Positions 45,140-57,489 of a stretch of 64,000 nt of DNA are shown piece by piece. Below the pieces are notes generated by a model, which saw nothing but the letters and a program-made list of their open reading frames with translations, ran no database searches and was not told where the DNA came from. Position 1 is the first letter of the stretch; each line of letters opens with the position of its first letter. Position numbers and translations under genes: made by a program. The stretch comes from Liolophura sinensis (Eukaryota > Mollusca > Polyplacophora > Chitonida > Chitonidae). Where the stretch lies: positions 4,505,152 to 4,569,151 of the forward strand of contig NC_088305.1 of the NCBI RefSeq assembly GCF_032854445.1, in the 5' to 3' direction.

Positions 45140-46130
45140 GTGAAAAATGCGCTATACCTTTAATGGTGACAAAATATTTCTGACAAAATTCGATGCGGTT
45201 TTTGTTCAGTTCGCGCCGTATACTTATTATTTGAGGTATATATAAGTATTATTTGAATAATAGTACACCCGCCAAGCGGCTTTTCTTTCCTACTAAAATC
45301 ATGGTTATTGTACCTGACAATCTTACCTGGTTGCTGCCAAATGACTGGGAACCAGCTTCTAGGTTCTGCCCTCATTAGCCATATAGTACTAATCTCACTA
45401 GAGGGATCACTTAAGCCGACTTCCTAGTGTTTGGTAAAGTTCTCCCAAGCAAAAATAAGATCTGCGCTCACTTTCCATCACTGCCACCATTAGATAGGCA
45501 TTAATCTTTGGAACCTCTGAGACGCACGTATGTCTGCTTAGGCTTAGAATCATTACTTGTGGAACTATTCTGTAATCAGCATCCATCAATAAAAGTGTTT
45601 CACGTTGGTTAGAAACATGTTGTACATGCTTTAGATAAAAAGAAGGCATGTGTATAAAGTATTACTGGAAACAAAGGTTGAGACGGATTTCTTGTGTTTT
45701 CTGACATCATCACAGGGACCCCAGTGGCCTCGGCGTTGTTCAAGATTTCTGTAGAAAATTTGTTGTTAGTGACAGTGATGTAAAGCGAACAAAGAGAGCG
45801 ACGCGAGTGCTGTAAGAAGTACGGTTTCGACGAAGGGAGACATCAGATAGCTTAACTGCTATTGACTTTAATCTAAACCCTGTTTCTGACACTACCATAT
45901 GTGATATTTTTCACATGCGCTAAAATAAAACAACCTTCATCAATAAGTTCTGTTTTATCTTTTGTATATTTGATCTCAAGGCAGTTTGGTTTTAGAGTTG
46001 GATGTTCTCTTATAAAAAAGCCCTGTAGTTTATTCGCTAGACAGTAGTGTAGTGCGTGTTACGTCGTGGGGTTTGTTTTATCTGCGTGTTTATGCAGCTA
46101 TTGTAAAACAAACTACTCTGCACGACCATT
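45140..46130. other. No gene recognised
   Basis: One minus-strand frame (45407-45649) lacks an ATG and recognisable domain. No repeat match seen. Confidence 0.4.
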
Positions 46131-46139
46131 GTCTGGCAT

Positions 46140-46395
46140 GGTATTTGTTTTTGACTGATTATGACGTCACCCGAGGCTGTAAGTTCTTGTTGTTCTTCAC
46201 GGAGATTAGTATTAAAAAGTATTTATGCAGATAAATGGTATTCTATCTGCATTTTCCTTACAATAATATAGAAGTATAGGGTATCCACTTGTGTTACCTG
46301 TCACTAACGAAAGGCAATTTTCGTAGGGAGTATTGATTTGATTTTACACACAGCTGAATATAGTCGGCTGACTAAAGAAATAATAAACATTGCCT
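46140..46395. repeat. Family-G foldback element, right arm only
   Basis: TGACTGATTATGACGTCACC, AAGTTCTTGTTGTTCTTC and AACGAAAGGCAATTTTCGTA, then GGAGTATTGATTTGATTTTA and GACTAAAGAAATAATA parallel 17528-17765. The left arm is not recognised. Confidence 0.65.
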
Positions 46396-46554
46396 TGACC
46401 ACTATCACTTACGCTTACGTAGATCCTGACATAAATCTGTGTGGAGAGTTCGTAACAATCTAAATGGCCGAGACAATAACAAGCTCTTTAATTATTCGAG
46501 CGAGCCTCACTTACTACAGGCTGTGTGGAGTTTCATCATGGAATATCGATTCCA

Positions 46555-46890
46555 TGGTTAAATGATCAACATTCTAATCACCAAAGGGCGATTACTGTTT
46601 CAATTTAACCACGACGTATAGAAGAGAGAGCAAAACCAGAGTAGCGACGACGGTGTGACACATGGTTACACATAACCTGTGAATTACGGCCTTTTGTCAG
46701 TTTACCTCACTTACCGTTTTATTTAAGCTGTTCATGTAACTAAGTAGCACATTACACGCCCCCCCCCCCCCCCCCCAGCACCATGGCTTTAGCAAAATTC
46801 CGTAAAAAATACAGCGTTGTTAATTGGAATTAATTACACGTCATTGGTCTAGAATTTCTCCAAATGCTGTGTTGTCATCACATTCAACAT
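46555..46890 (-). repeat. Family-F repeat copy with poly-C run
   Basis: Inverse of 43615-43860: AGCGACGACGGTGTGACACA and TTGGAATTAATTACACGTCA are conserved. An 18-base C run at 46759-46776 interrupts it. Confidence 0.65.
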
Positions 46891-46984
46891 ACAATCACAA
46901 TAACATACATCAACGAAACTGGCATAAAACCAACATAAATTAGCTGTGCATAATGACACGAACAAGGGGTATAATCAGCTAAAA

Positions 46985-48560
46985 ATGTACGCGTGGAAAC
47001 AGACATTCCTAAACCAGCAGTCAACTAAGATGGACGTTCCAGGTTAAAAATCGCAAGGCCAATTCCCAAAAAACCGACGTACAACACAAATACCAAAGAA
47101 CTAAGAAAGCATATAAAGTACGAAACTGGAGCGGAATCATGTGAAGGGAAATGATCAACAGTTTTCAGTGATGTTGGAAAAATGCAAGGTATATTCTAGT
47201 CGACTGAGTGAAATCAGTACTCAAGTCGTGTACCATGTTCGAATCAATATTTAAATCGTGCATCGTGTTAATATAGAAATTGTCGATAACAGTCCATAAC
47301 AATCGATAACTTAACATGTATCTCAGTTACGCTTTGCCTGCAGCTGTTCATGTATCCAATGTGGCGAACTAATTCAACACTATGAGCATATAAAATTGAT
47401 AGCCTTGGGTTAAGCGGAATTAACCACAACGATCAAGTACACGGCCAGAGATTCTGGGTGCTCTGTCCATATTTACTTACAAGAGACTTATACTCATTGC
47501 AAAACTAAAGAAACTCAGGGCGAAGGCCTTTGATGGAATAACCTTGACATACTAATTTTTCCAGTAATAACTTGTGACACTGATTGACATCGTCACACAG
47601 CACACAGGATCTACCAAATGTTACATGAACAGATATGTACACGCCCTATGCAGGACCCTTCGGTATATTGCTGTCCAAGTAAAGGATAATTTACAATGTC
47701 AAAATTAAAGCTATCCCTCTTGTGGTAAAATCTGCGTGAGAGTAAACCGCTTTGGTCTTTGTACAAATATGGGTTCAGATAAGATGTACCATCTGGAGAG
47801 CCTGTGGTTTCCTTTAAATCCTGCGAAGGTGGATACATATCTTTCACAACCTATGCTATATGTGGAGGGTCTAAAGCCAGCAGATCATCAAAGTACCGTT
47901 TAGTGAATGAGAGAGATCGGGCCTGGGGAAGATTACTCCATAATAGTTTCTAGAAATAGTCGTATTCATTTGAGAACAGGAATAGGTCGGCCAAGAAAAA
48001 AAAAAAACTAAAAAAAAAACGGGAACATTTTGTGCCCATCAGGACATCTTTACACTATTGATATCTGGTTATGTTATGTTATTAAAAAGAAATTCAAGCA
48101 ACTCAATGATCATGGAAACGTCTCATGAACAGTAACCTTTGATAGAGCTGAAGATTGCTTTGTTGCCCCTGACGATAATATGGCTGTGACCGGTTTTATT
48201 AAACACAGAAACAATCAGTAATGAAATTCTGTCTATTAAATCCGTGTGAGGAATTGCAGTGTAGAGAGCGGAGGAATCCCAAGTGGAGATGTCCTTATGC
48301 GTCATGCGTATTATAGCGTCTTGTTTTTCAGTGAGACGTTTGAAATTGTTTAGTATCCACATACAGTTGACGGCTGAATTTTTGGCAATCGCACAACAGC
48401 ACTTGTTAAAAAATGACAGTACTTCAAGAGAGTTGATACGAGTGTAGTTGTAAAGCTTTGGGCCACACAATACAGCGAGATTTGTAAGGGGATTCTTGTA
48501 TTTCAAGGAATTCAAGGGCTGAAGGTTCTACCTTCTCCCGATAAGACGATTTATTTGCAA
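46985..48560 (-). mobile_element. PLE-like retroelement, longest copy in window
   Basis: From the right on the minus strand: RT coding part (48530-47640), then a ~650-base noncoding 3' region ending with the shared terminal block (GGACGTTCCAGGTTAAAAAT on the plus strand, near 47032). It is the best template for the six other partial copies. Upstream of about 48560 homology to RT fades, so this copy is 5'-truncated and lacks any GIY-YIG endonuclease part that full PLEs carry. Confidence 0.75.
47640..48530 (-). pseudogene. Reverse transcriptase of the PLE-like element
   Basis: The minus strand reads AVNCMWILNNFKRLTEKQDA, STWDSSALYTAIPHTDLIDR (fingers, with the LYTxIPH box), then after a stop ADLFLFSNEYDYF, ARSLSFTKRYFDDLLALDPP (catalytic YFDD, about 47895-47910), and a 78-codon frame with LKETTGSPDGTSYLNPYLYK and YHKRDSFNFDIVNYP. 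The block G-x-SYLxxYL...YxKRDxFNF corresponds in position to the LPFLD...YRKxT motif of Penelope-type RTs. Stops and a poly-A/T slip near 48000-48020 disrupt it. Classification as PLE is inferred; another RT clade is possible. Confidence 0.75.
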
Positions 48561-50280
48561 AATTTTCAAGCGCTAAAATCAGTACCTTTTTATTAGTTCT
48601 TATATTTCTTTCTCGGCTCTCTATACATGTACTTCGGACTTCTCACAAGCAGAATTCTTTGATGAACTTTGAGACACCTTATATTTGGAAGTCGACTCGG
48701 AGTGTCCAATTCGGAGTATAGCCCGACGAAAGGCTGCTAGTCTATCTCCAGACAGAAAAAGACGCCCGTCCACGCCACGAACAAACTTTCAGACCTGGCA
48801 AATAAGATAATTTCTAGCAGTGAGTTCCATCAGTGAAACATTAAAAAATAAATTATACACGAGGTAAGCAAAATCAGTGAAGTAAAAATAATACTGATCA
48901 TGTCGGGCTAATGATTTATATTTCCTTCTGATCTAGTTGTACCAACTTATTCTCTACAGCTGACGATCGTCACGGTTATTACCCAATGGAGATACCGTCA
49001 GTTAAATGCCCCGTCTGTCCTATTGATCTAATTGTGATTGATTTAGAGTTATATCGAGTCCTATCAACAGCCCTCAGATCTGTAACGTTGTAGTCTTTTG
49101 GGATTTATTCCGCATTCCATTTTTACACCGTTCAAATGTAATAACGCATTCTGGCAGTTGACGAGTTATTAAAGTCGCCTTCTATACATAAGTAGTAAAT
49201 TATACTATAAAGTGAAACGAAGATGTTTCCTGGCTGAATCGCTTTAAGATCGCTCCCGGAATCAAGCCAAGAGGCTGTTCTCACTCAACTGGTCATTATC
49301 ATAGAGATGCGCTCTGAATTCTGATTACCTCTCCCGGAACAAATACATTGGACAAGGCGACCAAACAACCAACAAGCAGTGAGGCCACAGACCAATCTCT
49401 TGGTTAACTAAATAAAGCCGTTTATCTGGTGAAGGGCTACGATACAGTTTATATCTAGTTTCCTCCCATTATAAAAAAAATGATCACCGCAATCAGAAAG
49501 CAACATATTGTTGCTACTGTTTATATATTCCGATCATTCACTGCTGACGATGAATGGTTTTACTTTTAGCCAGATTTTCTGTTGCACAGATGTGCGCGGA
49601 TTCCTCGCTAGTTTAAAATGGCTTTTTTTTTCAATCTCTCCCTAGACATGGATGTTAGAGGAACTTTAAATCATCGGTTCTAGGAAGGAAATATGTTACA
49701 AAGCGGTGCAATAAACAGTTTCAAGATATATTCCAGAGCGAAAAGATTGCTCTAATTCATTGATGGTATGGTTTGGCTAAGATGCTCACAAAAACAACAT
49801 GCATCGGCTTTCCTGTCACTTCACGGTTGAGGAATCTTTAATGAAGCTGTCAGCTCTCCGGGGTAATATACGATTCAATACACGCTTTTCTCCAAAGAAA
49901 TACTTGACTCTGTACAGAAAAACCTTTGGCAATGGTCATGATGACATGTTTCTCTTTTCTGTCAATCGAAGCAAAACTGCATAACAAATGTGCATTTATT
50001 GATGCGGAGAGAGGAGCTGCATAACTGGAATAAGTTTTAAATTGATAAATTCTCAACCCTAATGGAATCCTCGTACGGTTTCAGCCGTTGTGATCTGAAT
50101 TAAACAGGTCTCCAAGTAGTCTGGAGAAAAGTTGCTAACAATAAATAAGCCGTGTGTGCAATAAGGGGGAAATCACAGCTGACAAGTCAAAGCATTATCT
50201 TCCCTATGTCAAAACACACGTGAGGGTGGCTATATACCGTCAGGTTCAGATTGTTGAAATTGCTGTTCCTATTGTTGAAA
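48560..50280. other. No gene recognised
   Basis: About 1.7 kb without recognisable coding sequence or repeat match. Frames at 49799-50056 on both strands show no domain. Confidence 0.4.
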
Positions 50281-50284
50281 GGGG

Positions 50285-50400
50285 CCTTTTTTGGCCGTGG
50301 TAGTTAGCGTGCCACCGCGGCACAATGACACACAGGCCTCTCACCTATGAGGTCGCTATAAGTTCAAGTCCAGCTCATGCTGGCTTCCTCTCTGACTGTA
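50285..50400 (+). repeat. SINE-A tRNA-like head (5' fragment)
   Basis: GGTAGTTAGCGTGCC, CACACAGGCCTCTCACC and GAGGTCGCTATAAGTTCAAG then TCCAGCTCATGCTGGCTTCC are the reverse complement of the head of the full copy at 56862-57115. AGTTCAAGTCC is a near-consensus pol III B box. The body and tail are missing after about 50400, which is unusual, since SINE copies more often lose the head. Confidence 0.75.
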
Positions 50401-50739
50401 CGTGAACTGGCGCTCGTGCACTTTAGCAAATCATGTCCCAGTAAAGTGTCATGCAAAAGGTTTTATTCTTGGATAGGTCAAGACCTATCACCTTGCTTGA
50501 AATGGTGACATTAACCTTTGTCGTGTTTTGCAACAGAATGCATGTGGTTGACATCATATTTAAATCATTCCAATTTAAATCACAAGATCGTGCATTGGAC
50601 TGCAAGAACAAAGTTTTTATGAATTGTGACAACTGGAATGGAACTCACCACCATGACGCTAAAAGCATTGTTTTTCAGGAAAATGGATTAAACCATGCAA
50701 GTTTGAAAACATGCAAAAGCTGTAATGCATTTCGCCATT

Positions 50740-50975
50740 GTAAATATAAACGTCAAGTCCGACATTCCTATACCATTCGTAGTCCGTAAAGGGCGTCCCA
50801 AGTCGATAATCGCAAGATCCATTTCCACAACAACGTTTAACACCAACTCCCGAAGACAAAGGTACGTAAGAAATTATACAAATAAGAAATAAAGCCGGTA
50901 ACACACAATAGAGAAGCGTTCATCAGTTTTCAATGATGCCAGGCAGACAATGAATATTCCAGGCATGGATTAAAA
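50740..50975 (-). mobile_element. PLE-like terminal fragment
   Basis: CCATTCGTAGTCCGTAAAGG, CCAAGTCGATAATCGCAAGA and TCCATTTCCACAACAACGTT, then AAGAAATTATACAAATAAGA, match both the inverted pair at 30345-30790 and, more loosely, the ends of the longer copies. Confidence 0.75.
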
Positions 50976-51659
50976 TTTCAACTTTTTATGTTCATCTGAC
51001 AATCATTGTCTGCTTTACACGGAACATTGTTTGCGGACAGTTCGCACATGAAAATTGACCCATGGCTAATTATTTCCATGAATGTGCGGGTGTTCAAACA
51101 ATTATGGTACAATGCACATTTAAACATAGTTGGAAGTACTATTTCTTTCCTTCTTTCTTGATTTCACTGTAACCTAAGGCAATAATCAGAATGTTTCACT
51201 GTTACGAGGACGTTCAGACTTATATGGTGAGGAAACCGGAGTGCACGCGGTGAACCACCCAGCGGACGGCATTTCCCATATGTGAAGTGTATATATGCTC
51301 AATATATATCGGTAATAAATATTTCACTTCGCAATGTTCACACTTGCGTCATGAGCCGCTAATTGCCACAAAAGCCCCACAGGCAGTGAGACACAGAGAT
51401 CTGCCAAGTCTATGCCCGGTACACAAATCAGGTAAGATCAGTCCAATGACATTAACATAGTAACGTCTTCACTCTCTGACTTGGTTCTAAGACTGGAGTG
51501 TCAAGGATGTCGCTAAAATGATCAGACGGAAATAGTGGTGGGAGTAATTAAACACACTAAACAAAGCAGGCCTGACATGGATCTATGGAGTATTTCCCCC
51601 GGCAGCCGGGGCAAGTGGTCTAGATCAATAACCGCCGTGAAGTGAGGGCATCAGTATAG

Positions 51660-51925
51660 GAACTTTGGGACATTTAGTTGACTTTATCTCCTTTGGGTAA
51701 TAATGTGGATGAACGCTGGTAGCTTGGTACAACTTAATCATCGGTGAGGAGAACAAATTGCCCTGGATCCAGGCGTGCCCTGTCTATTGAATTGACTATG
51801 CCCAACTTGGACATATTGCTGATTTACCAAATGTTCTCTGGTCACCTCACAAGCGCCTTCATGCAACATGCTTGCTCATTTAATTGGACAATTCCAACTG
51901 ATGGATGATCTCACTTGTTGGCAGC
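51660..51925 (+). repeat. Family-D repeat, left half
   Basis: Shares GTAATAATGTGGATGAACGC, ACAAATTGCCCTGGATCC, TATTGCTGATTTACCAAATG and CCAACTGATGGATGATC with 40370-40600. The right half is missing. Confidence 0.7.
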
Positions 51926-51984
51926 AGACAGGTTCCCCAGTACAGAATGTTTAAAGGAAATAGCATTGCTTTCAGTCTTTTTGC

Positions 51985-52965
51985 CTGTTTTCGTTGTGTA
52001 TACTTAAATACAGTTCAAATTTGGTTTTTCGAGAATGTCTGAAATTCGATAAGAGGATGAGAAAAACATCCACCCAGACTGCAGTATAATACCAGCATGG
52101 TACAGGGTGATAAGGCCGCATTTAACAGTTCGATCGACCTACATAAGCCTGATATGGTATTTTTAACAACGTAGAATTCTCCCTAAGGTCTATATACCAT
52201 GTTTACAACCATATTCACCCATATGGACTAAAGGATTACACTCCATCGCTTGTTTTAACTGCAGCTAAAATATCCGTGAAATGACGACCTTCTGTTACTT
52301 TATATTCTGTTGCTTGTCTACTTGCTGAATGTCGCCTTTTTTGTATGTTTTCATTACATTTAGCGGCCTGGCCCATTTTCTTTCCAGATTACCTTCATTT
52401 AGACCTCAGCAGTGGATACTCGAGTGGGACGACCAAAGAGTTTAAAATGTAATTCATTTATTCACCAGATCATTTCAGGCTGCTCCCTTGCACCATGCAT
52501 CGATTACCCATTTGTTATGCATTTTTCTTTTACTTAAAATAAGAAATGTATATGTGAATATCGACAAATGTATCTACCAAGCAGAATGCAGCTTTCACCG
52601 TTGACTAAACTGCAGAGCTGATGGTTCTCTTGAGCGCTTTCAAAAGTCTTCATGTCTGATGTCTAGATGAATGATGGACATTAGTTTGGCATTGATTTAA
52701 AAGTCTCGGCTTTGTAACCAGTTCACCTCGCCGGAACAGACTGTTTGTGTGTGTTTTTATACAGTACTGCATGCATATCCACGAAGAAACATTCGTGCTA
52801 TGTTAAATCGATATTGAAATTCTTGGAGTGGTGTGAAAGGCGTATTATGCTAAGAAAACTCCTCCCGGAATTCCGCTGACTAAAGCCATTTACCATTATT
52901 CAAGTCTTAAATTGGAACCGTCAATAAAGTTTCGTGAATTGGTTCACTGCGTTTCCAACGAGGTC
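51985..52965 (+). repeat. Family-E repeat copy, ~1 kb
   Basis: Collinear with 44085-45135: ACATTAGTTTGGCATTGATT, TTCACCTCGCCGGAACAGAC, TGTTTGTGTGTGTTTTTATA and AAAACTCCTCCCGGAATTCC. No coding capacity seen. Confidence 0.65.
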
Positions 52966-53511
52966 AGGAAAATACACCGTAATTTTAATTAGTGCTTACA
53001 CAATTGTTCTGATTACTGTACATTTCTGCGTGCATTATTCTGCGCACCGTACAGGAATACTTCTTGATTCCAGATCGATAAAGGGATATATCATTTCATG
53101 AACCAGTAGTCGTACCAGAGTATTACGTGAGAACACATGTCTAATGAACCGTTTAGCAAACACATGGCATGCATTTTATTACAAATAAAACGTTACGATG
53201 CGAATATTTACACGAAGAAATTTTCCTGTATCTCCTAATAAGCAATTGGCGTGAATTGTATGGGGAGCCTAACAATTGACTACGGCCACTTTGGTAATGG
53301 TGATGAAAGCGTTCAGCCATCCGTGCTTCAGTCATCTGAAAGTATAATGAAATCAGTCGTTTATGTCTGGGGGAAGGACTCCAGCCTGAAGACAACATAT
53401 ACTGATGATTAGACTCTTGTTCCTTGGGGTTAATATAAAGATTGCTTGGAATTTCCACGCAGCCAGCAGTAAATGAGGTTCCTGCAAACAATTTGGCTGG
53501 TTGTTCTTGTC

Positions 53512-53706
53512 TCAAATATTTAGATTGTTAACTTTAAATTGTAACGATCTCTCCACACCGGCCAGATTTATGTTCCATCGCTTAAGACGAGTCCCTAGTT
53601 TTCCGAAAATTAATGTGAAATGAGGATCAAGAGTGGCTGCGGATATAGAACAGCCAGCGTAAAGCAGGAGAGTAAAGTAAAAGCCGAAGTACATAGTGTA
53701 ATGCAT
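53512..53706 (-). CDS. Hypothetical small secreted ORF
   Basis: A minus-strand frame of 64 codons starts at ATG 53706. Residues ~5-22 are strongly hydrophobic and end in small residues (TLLLYAGCSISA), resembling a secretion signal with a cleavage site near A-A; the rest (LDPHFTLIFGKLGTRLKRW) is basic with no cysteine pattern. It could be a short secreted peptide, a first exon, or chance. No homologue recognised. The gene context is repeats on both sides. Confidence 0.2.
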   Translation of the reverse strand: MHYTMYFGFYFTLLLYAGCSISAATLDPHFTLIFGKLGTRLKRWNINLAGVERSLQFKVNNLNI

Positions 53707-53939
53707 GTATACACTAAGCAACGAACAGGTCCGTCAACGTGGAATGCCTGGTTTTACTGACATGAACTGTCCTATATTGGTCTCGCGCACAACACGGTTA
53801 ACGTACGTCTGGAATCGCACAAATCAGACGGGTGCTACTCACTGATTCAATCTTCAACAATAGAATGAAGTAAAGATAGCAATAACAATTCAATATTGTG
53901 GAAGGAAGCTGACTGAGCCCAAGTGAAGAACATAACTAT

Positions 53940-54740
53940 ACACAGCTTGCCGCCAGACCTTCCCACAAATGACCGGAGCACACCTTAAATAGTTTACATG
54001 AGTTACTTTGACACTTTTCAGTCCTTGTTCGTTAATTAGCTTGTGGTAGGTATAACATCAATATCGATATCACTGTCGGAATATAACCAAAGGCAATCCT
54101 CAACCTGGCTATTCTAGATGCTGATGGTCACCAGCATTTTAAAGAAATCAATTTCACTTTAAATTGTCACGTAAAGTGCATACACATGGTTATTTATATA
54201 TATATATATATAAACCCCTTCATAACTTGACAACACTGACTCTGGCTTTGATAAACATACCCCTCTACAAAATGAATTTTTTGCTTCTTACCAAACGTGT
54301 AGAATAACAGGGAACAAAAATTAATCCGACTAAAGCCATCGTCAAAGTCCCCATGTGTTTCTAGATTGGTCGAAAAAATAAATCAATTTCCTATTGCTGG
54401 TTTTTAAAACGACGTGCCAAACTGATTGATTGTCTGTTTAATTCACATAAAAAACTGGATTCCATACAAATCGCTACACATTTCAATCTTATTGCCCGAT
54501 TGTTTTTATTTCGTAGTCGTGTCACATTAAGATCTTGTGTGTTTTTGTATGGCACGTGACGCCGTATTTGTCACTTGAGATTTTTCCACCTCTGCATGGA
54601 GATGGAGTGCGGCTTACAGTTTAGTTTTTTTTTCATGACCTAATCGTATAAGATAATCCAGTCATCGGCGAGGACAATAGATGTAAATCAATGTACTTAG
54701 AGGAAAACCTCTTCTTCATCTGCCTCTTGTCCGAGCCAAT
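53940..54740 (+). repeat. Family-I repeat copy
   Basis: Collinear with 38240-39000. Starts with a short SINE-like block (GCCAGACCTTCCCACAAATG) and contains ACTGATTGATTGTCTGTTTA, TCTGCATGGAGATGGAGTGC and TCATGACCTAATCGTATAAG. It lacks the SINE insertion present at 38731-38868. Confidence 0.7.
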
Positions 54741-54844
54741 ATCCCTTCCGGTAACTGGAAGACAGTTCCAAAGGCTGCTCAAAACATTGTATAATACTTT
54801 AAAACAGATATACAATGCCTAAGAAATAACAACACAGCCTTTGG

Positions 54845-55105
54845 ATTAAGCGTAGATCAGTGGCGTCCAATAAATTTCAGTGAAGAACATTGCCTGGTTT
54901 TTACCTGATTATATTTAGGCTACGGGTGCTTGGGAACGGTGCAATTTGTTATTTTTAAGCAGTTAAATGAACAGTTAGAATAAAACCCTACTGGAGGTAA
55001 ATCCACAAGAGGACGTTTTTCACCGGTTATGTGTCACCATTTGCCAGCTATCACACCGTCGTCGCTGCTCTGGTTTTACTCTCTATTCTGTAAGTCTTTC
55101 GTCTC
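54845..55105 (+). repeat. Family-F repeat copy
   Basis: TCAGTGGCGTCCAATAAATT, AAACCCTACTGGAGGTAAAT and CACCATTTGCCAGCTATCAC, then CACCGTCGTCGCTGCTCTGG, match 43615-43860 and (inverse) 46580-46690. Confidence 0.7.
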
Positions 55106-55979
55106 TGTGTTTTCTTGCATGGCATTGTGGAGAACAGCACACTATATAATAATTTAAATGATCTTCGATTCAGCTAGGAAACAACTTCGTTAAACTTTGT
55201 GATAAAATTCCTACCTATGTATAGAAGGCGACCTTAATAACTTGCGAATTCCATGTTTCCTGATGCACCTGACAGGATCGGTTATTTTTGAACGCTGTAA
55301 AAATGGAATGTGTAATGAGTAGACTGTAACGTTCAAGATTTGAGAGATATTTCCTGGGTAGTTAAGTGGTTCTTTGTTTGAGTATCGGTATTTGACGGAT
55401 GTAACGCTAAATAAATGTGAGTCAATGGTTCGTAGAACAAAAAGGACATTCAACTGACGTAAAATGTTCAGTTAACTGATTTTGCCTACCTCGTGCATGG
55501 TTTTGATACCCTTGTACATGAGAAAATACCGAAGCATGTTCATAGCTCATAAATGTTCATAGCTTTGATGTACCACGGATAGAACTTACTGGTGGAAAGC
55601 ATCTTATTTTATGCCTGTTGACTGATTTTCTTGCCGGTAGTTCGTAGTATAGACAGGACTCCATTTCTGTCTGGAGATTTCTGTGCAGCTGCTTTACGCT
55701 GGTTCTGATTTCTGTTTGGACAATGTTTAAGCAATAATTAGCATCTGTTGAGAGCAGTTCGATGTACAAATTAGGAAGACCGTACAAGGTTTCTGCCACG
55801 GAAATAATCTGAGCTACATGTACACCAAAAATGTTGCCTTTTGAGTATTTTCACTTTGTTTTGCTAGAAGAGTGACCAACGTGACTTAAAACGTCAGCAT
55901 TTGAAGTGAATTGCATTTTTCTGATATATTCGTTTAAGGCTGACAACTATCCCAAGTGAGGTGCCTCGCTGTTACCTTC

Positions 55980-56340
55980 AATCCAGTTTATATATATGTC
56001 AGGATTAGGGCAGAAAGTCGAAATGGTCCATTACAGAAATAAATCGTCACAGACTACAGTGTAAAACTAGAATCGTTCCATGAAGTCGAATAGCAGACAA
56101 ATCCAGCAACTGACTGTTTATGCGTGTTCTTAAATAATACATGTATAGCCTAGGAATGATATCGGTCTTGTGGTACAGTGTAAAACCGTTGTTGAAATTA
56201 CTGGCACGGAGCTTAAAGAATAATATGTAACAAAAACTCCTTCTGGAATGCCGCTAACTAAAACCATTTTCCATTAACAAAGTACGGTCGCTGCCTTGAT
56301 CCACTGGTTTATCCCTCTTCAAATGAGGTCAGCGAAATGC
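55980..56340 (+). repeat. Family-E repeat copy, truncated
   Basis: TCCAGTTTATATATATGTCA at the left and AAAAACTCCTTCTGGAATGC at the right match the two ends of 44085-45135, with most of the middle missing. Confidence 0.6.
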
Positions 56341-56861
56341 TAAAAAAAGTTTGTGAAGTTTTGACAACTAGGCTCGAAGCCACCACCTCGAGGTTCTATC
56401 CATAGCTTTCCATGACAACCATGCAACTTTGAAAAGAAACAAAAGCCATATTCAATTTCACTACTGCAAAACACACTATTATTCAAAGTTGTATATATTA
56501 GTTTTACAATCATTTTCTCCTTTGAAAAGAACTGATGTTACGGACCACTCGCACACCGCATACAAAAACTGACCCACGTCTCATTATTCCCAGGTGCATA
56601 TCAAGTCAGCTTTAGTCAGCAGAAAACTAGCACGTAATACATATATTGCAGTGATATGAGTAAAAATGCTCTCCGGACGGACTGGAAATTTTACCTATAC
56701 AACAAATTACTCAAATGTTAATCGATTTGTAGAAGAGGTAAATGTACCATAACACTAAACGAAAGAGAAAATTGACAGGAAGGTGTTGGTGTTGTCAACA
56801 GTAAACAGGCCATGGCATGGGCAGAAGAGGTTGCAACTGGAAAAGAATAACACCACATATT

Positions 56862-57115
56862 AATTTATTTATTTATTTGATTGGTGTTTTACGCCGTACT
56901 CAAGAATATTTCACTTATACGACGGCGGCCAGCATTATGGTGGATGGAAACCGGGCAGAGCCAGAGAGAAACCCACGACCATCCGCAGGTTGCTGGCAGA
57001 CCTTCCCACGTACGACCGAAGAGGAAGCCAGCATGAGCTGGACTTGAACTCACAGCGACCGCATTGGTGAGAGACTCCTGGGTCATTACGCTGCGCTAGC
57101 GCGCTAGCCAACTGG
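56862..57115 (-). mobile_element. SINE-A, full-length copy
   Basis: The best reference copy: tail (ATTTATTTATTTATTTGATT), body (GTACTCAAGAATATTTCACT, ACGACGGCGGCCAGCATTAT), middle (CCATCCGCAGGTTGCTGGCA), tRNA-related head whose sense strand carries GAGTTCAAGTCC (pol III B box) and a GGCTAGCGCG region near the 5' end. Short AATAT repeats at both flanks are a weak candidate target-site duplication. SINEs of this type are transcribed by pol III from the internal promoter and mobilised by a partner LINE. Confidence 0.92.
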
Positions 57116-57166
57116 GCACCAAATATTGAAATAGCTCTATTACATCCCTTGGTATTTCGTTCCATG

Positions 57167-57485
57167 AGAGAGTGAGTGCTTGGGGTTTTACGTTGTAGAA
57201 GTTTTCGGTCATATGACGACGAAGGAATCCTTAGAGTTCCTGTAATGTGCCTCCTTGTCGCTGTTTTATCTAGTGCTACTTCACTAAGACGACTTGTCCA
57301 AGGCAAGTAAGCCGCCGGGCTTTAGCCTGCCAACAAGCCGTTGCATTGTCCCCTTAATGCTGAACGCCAACCGAGGAAGTTACAACTTTCTCTTTTTTAA
57401 GGTCTTGGGTGTGACCCAGGACTGACCCTAGATCTACCGCCCAAAAAGCGGACTCTCTACCAACTGTGCTATCGGGGTCGGTTTG
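57167..57485 (-). mobile_element. SINE-B copy 1 (second tRNA-headed SINE family)
   Basis: On the plus strand it starts GTGAGTGCTTGGGGTTTTAC (the 3' end of the element), continues GACGACGAAGGAATCCTTAG, AATGTGCCTCCTTGTCGC and AGGAAGTTACAACTT, and ends in a tRNA-like head GATCTACCGCCCAAAAAGCG with TGTGCTATCGGGG. TCCATG on both sides (57161, 57488) is a possible target-site duplication. Confidence 0.8.
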
Positions 57486-57489
57486 GCTC

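Noticed and set aside
53153-53515. 120-codon minus-strand frame next to the secreted ORF candidate
   Set aside because: No ATG near its start, no domain, and no splice link that I can support.
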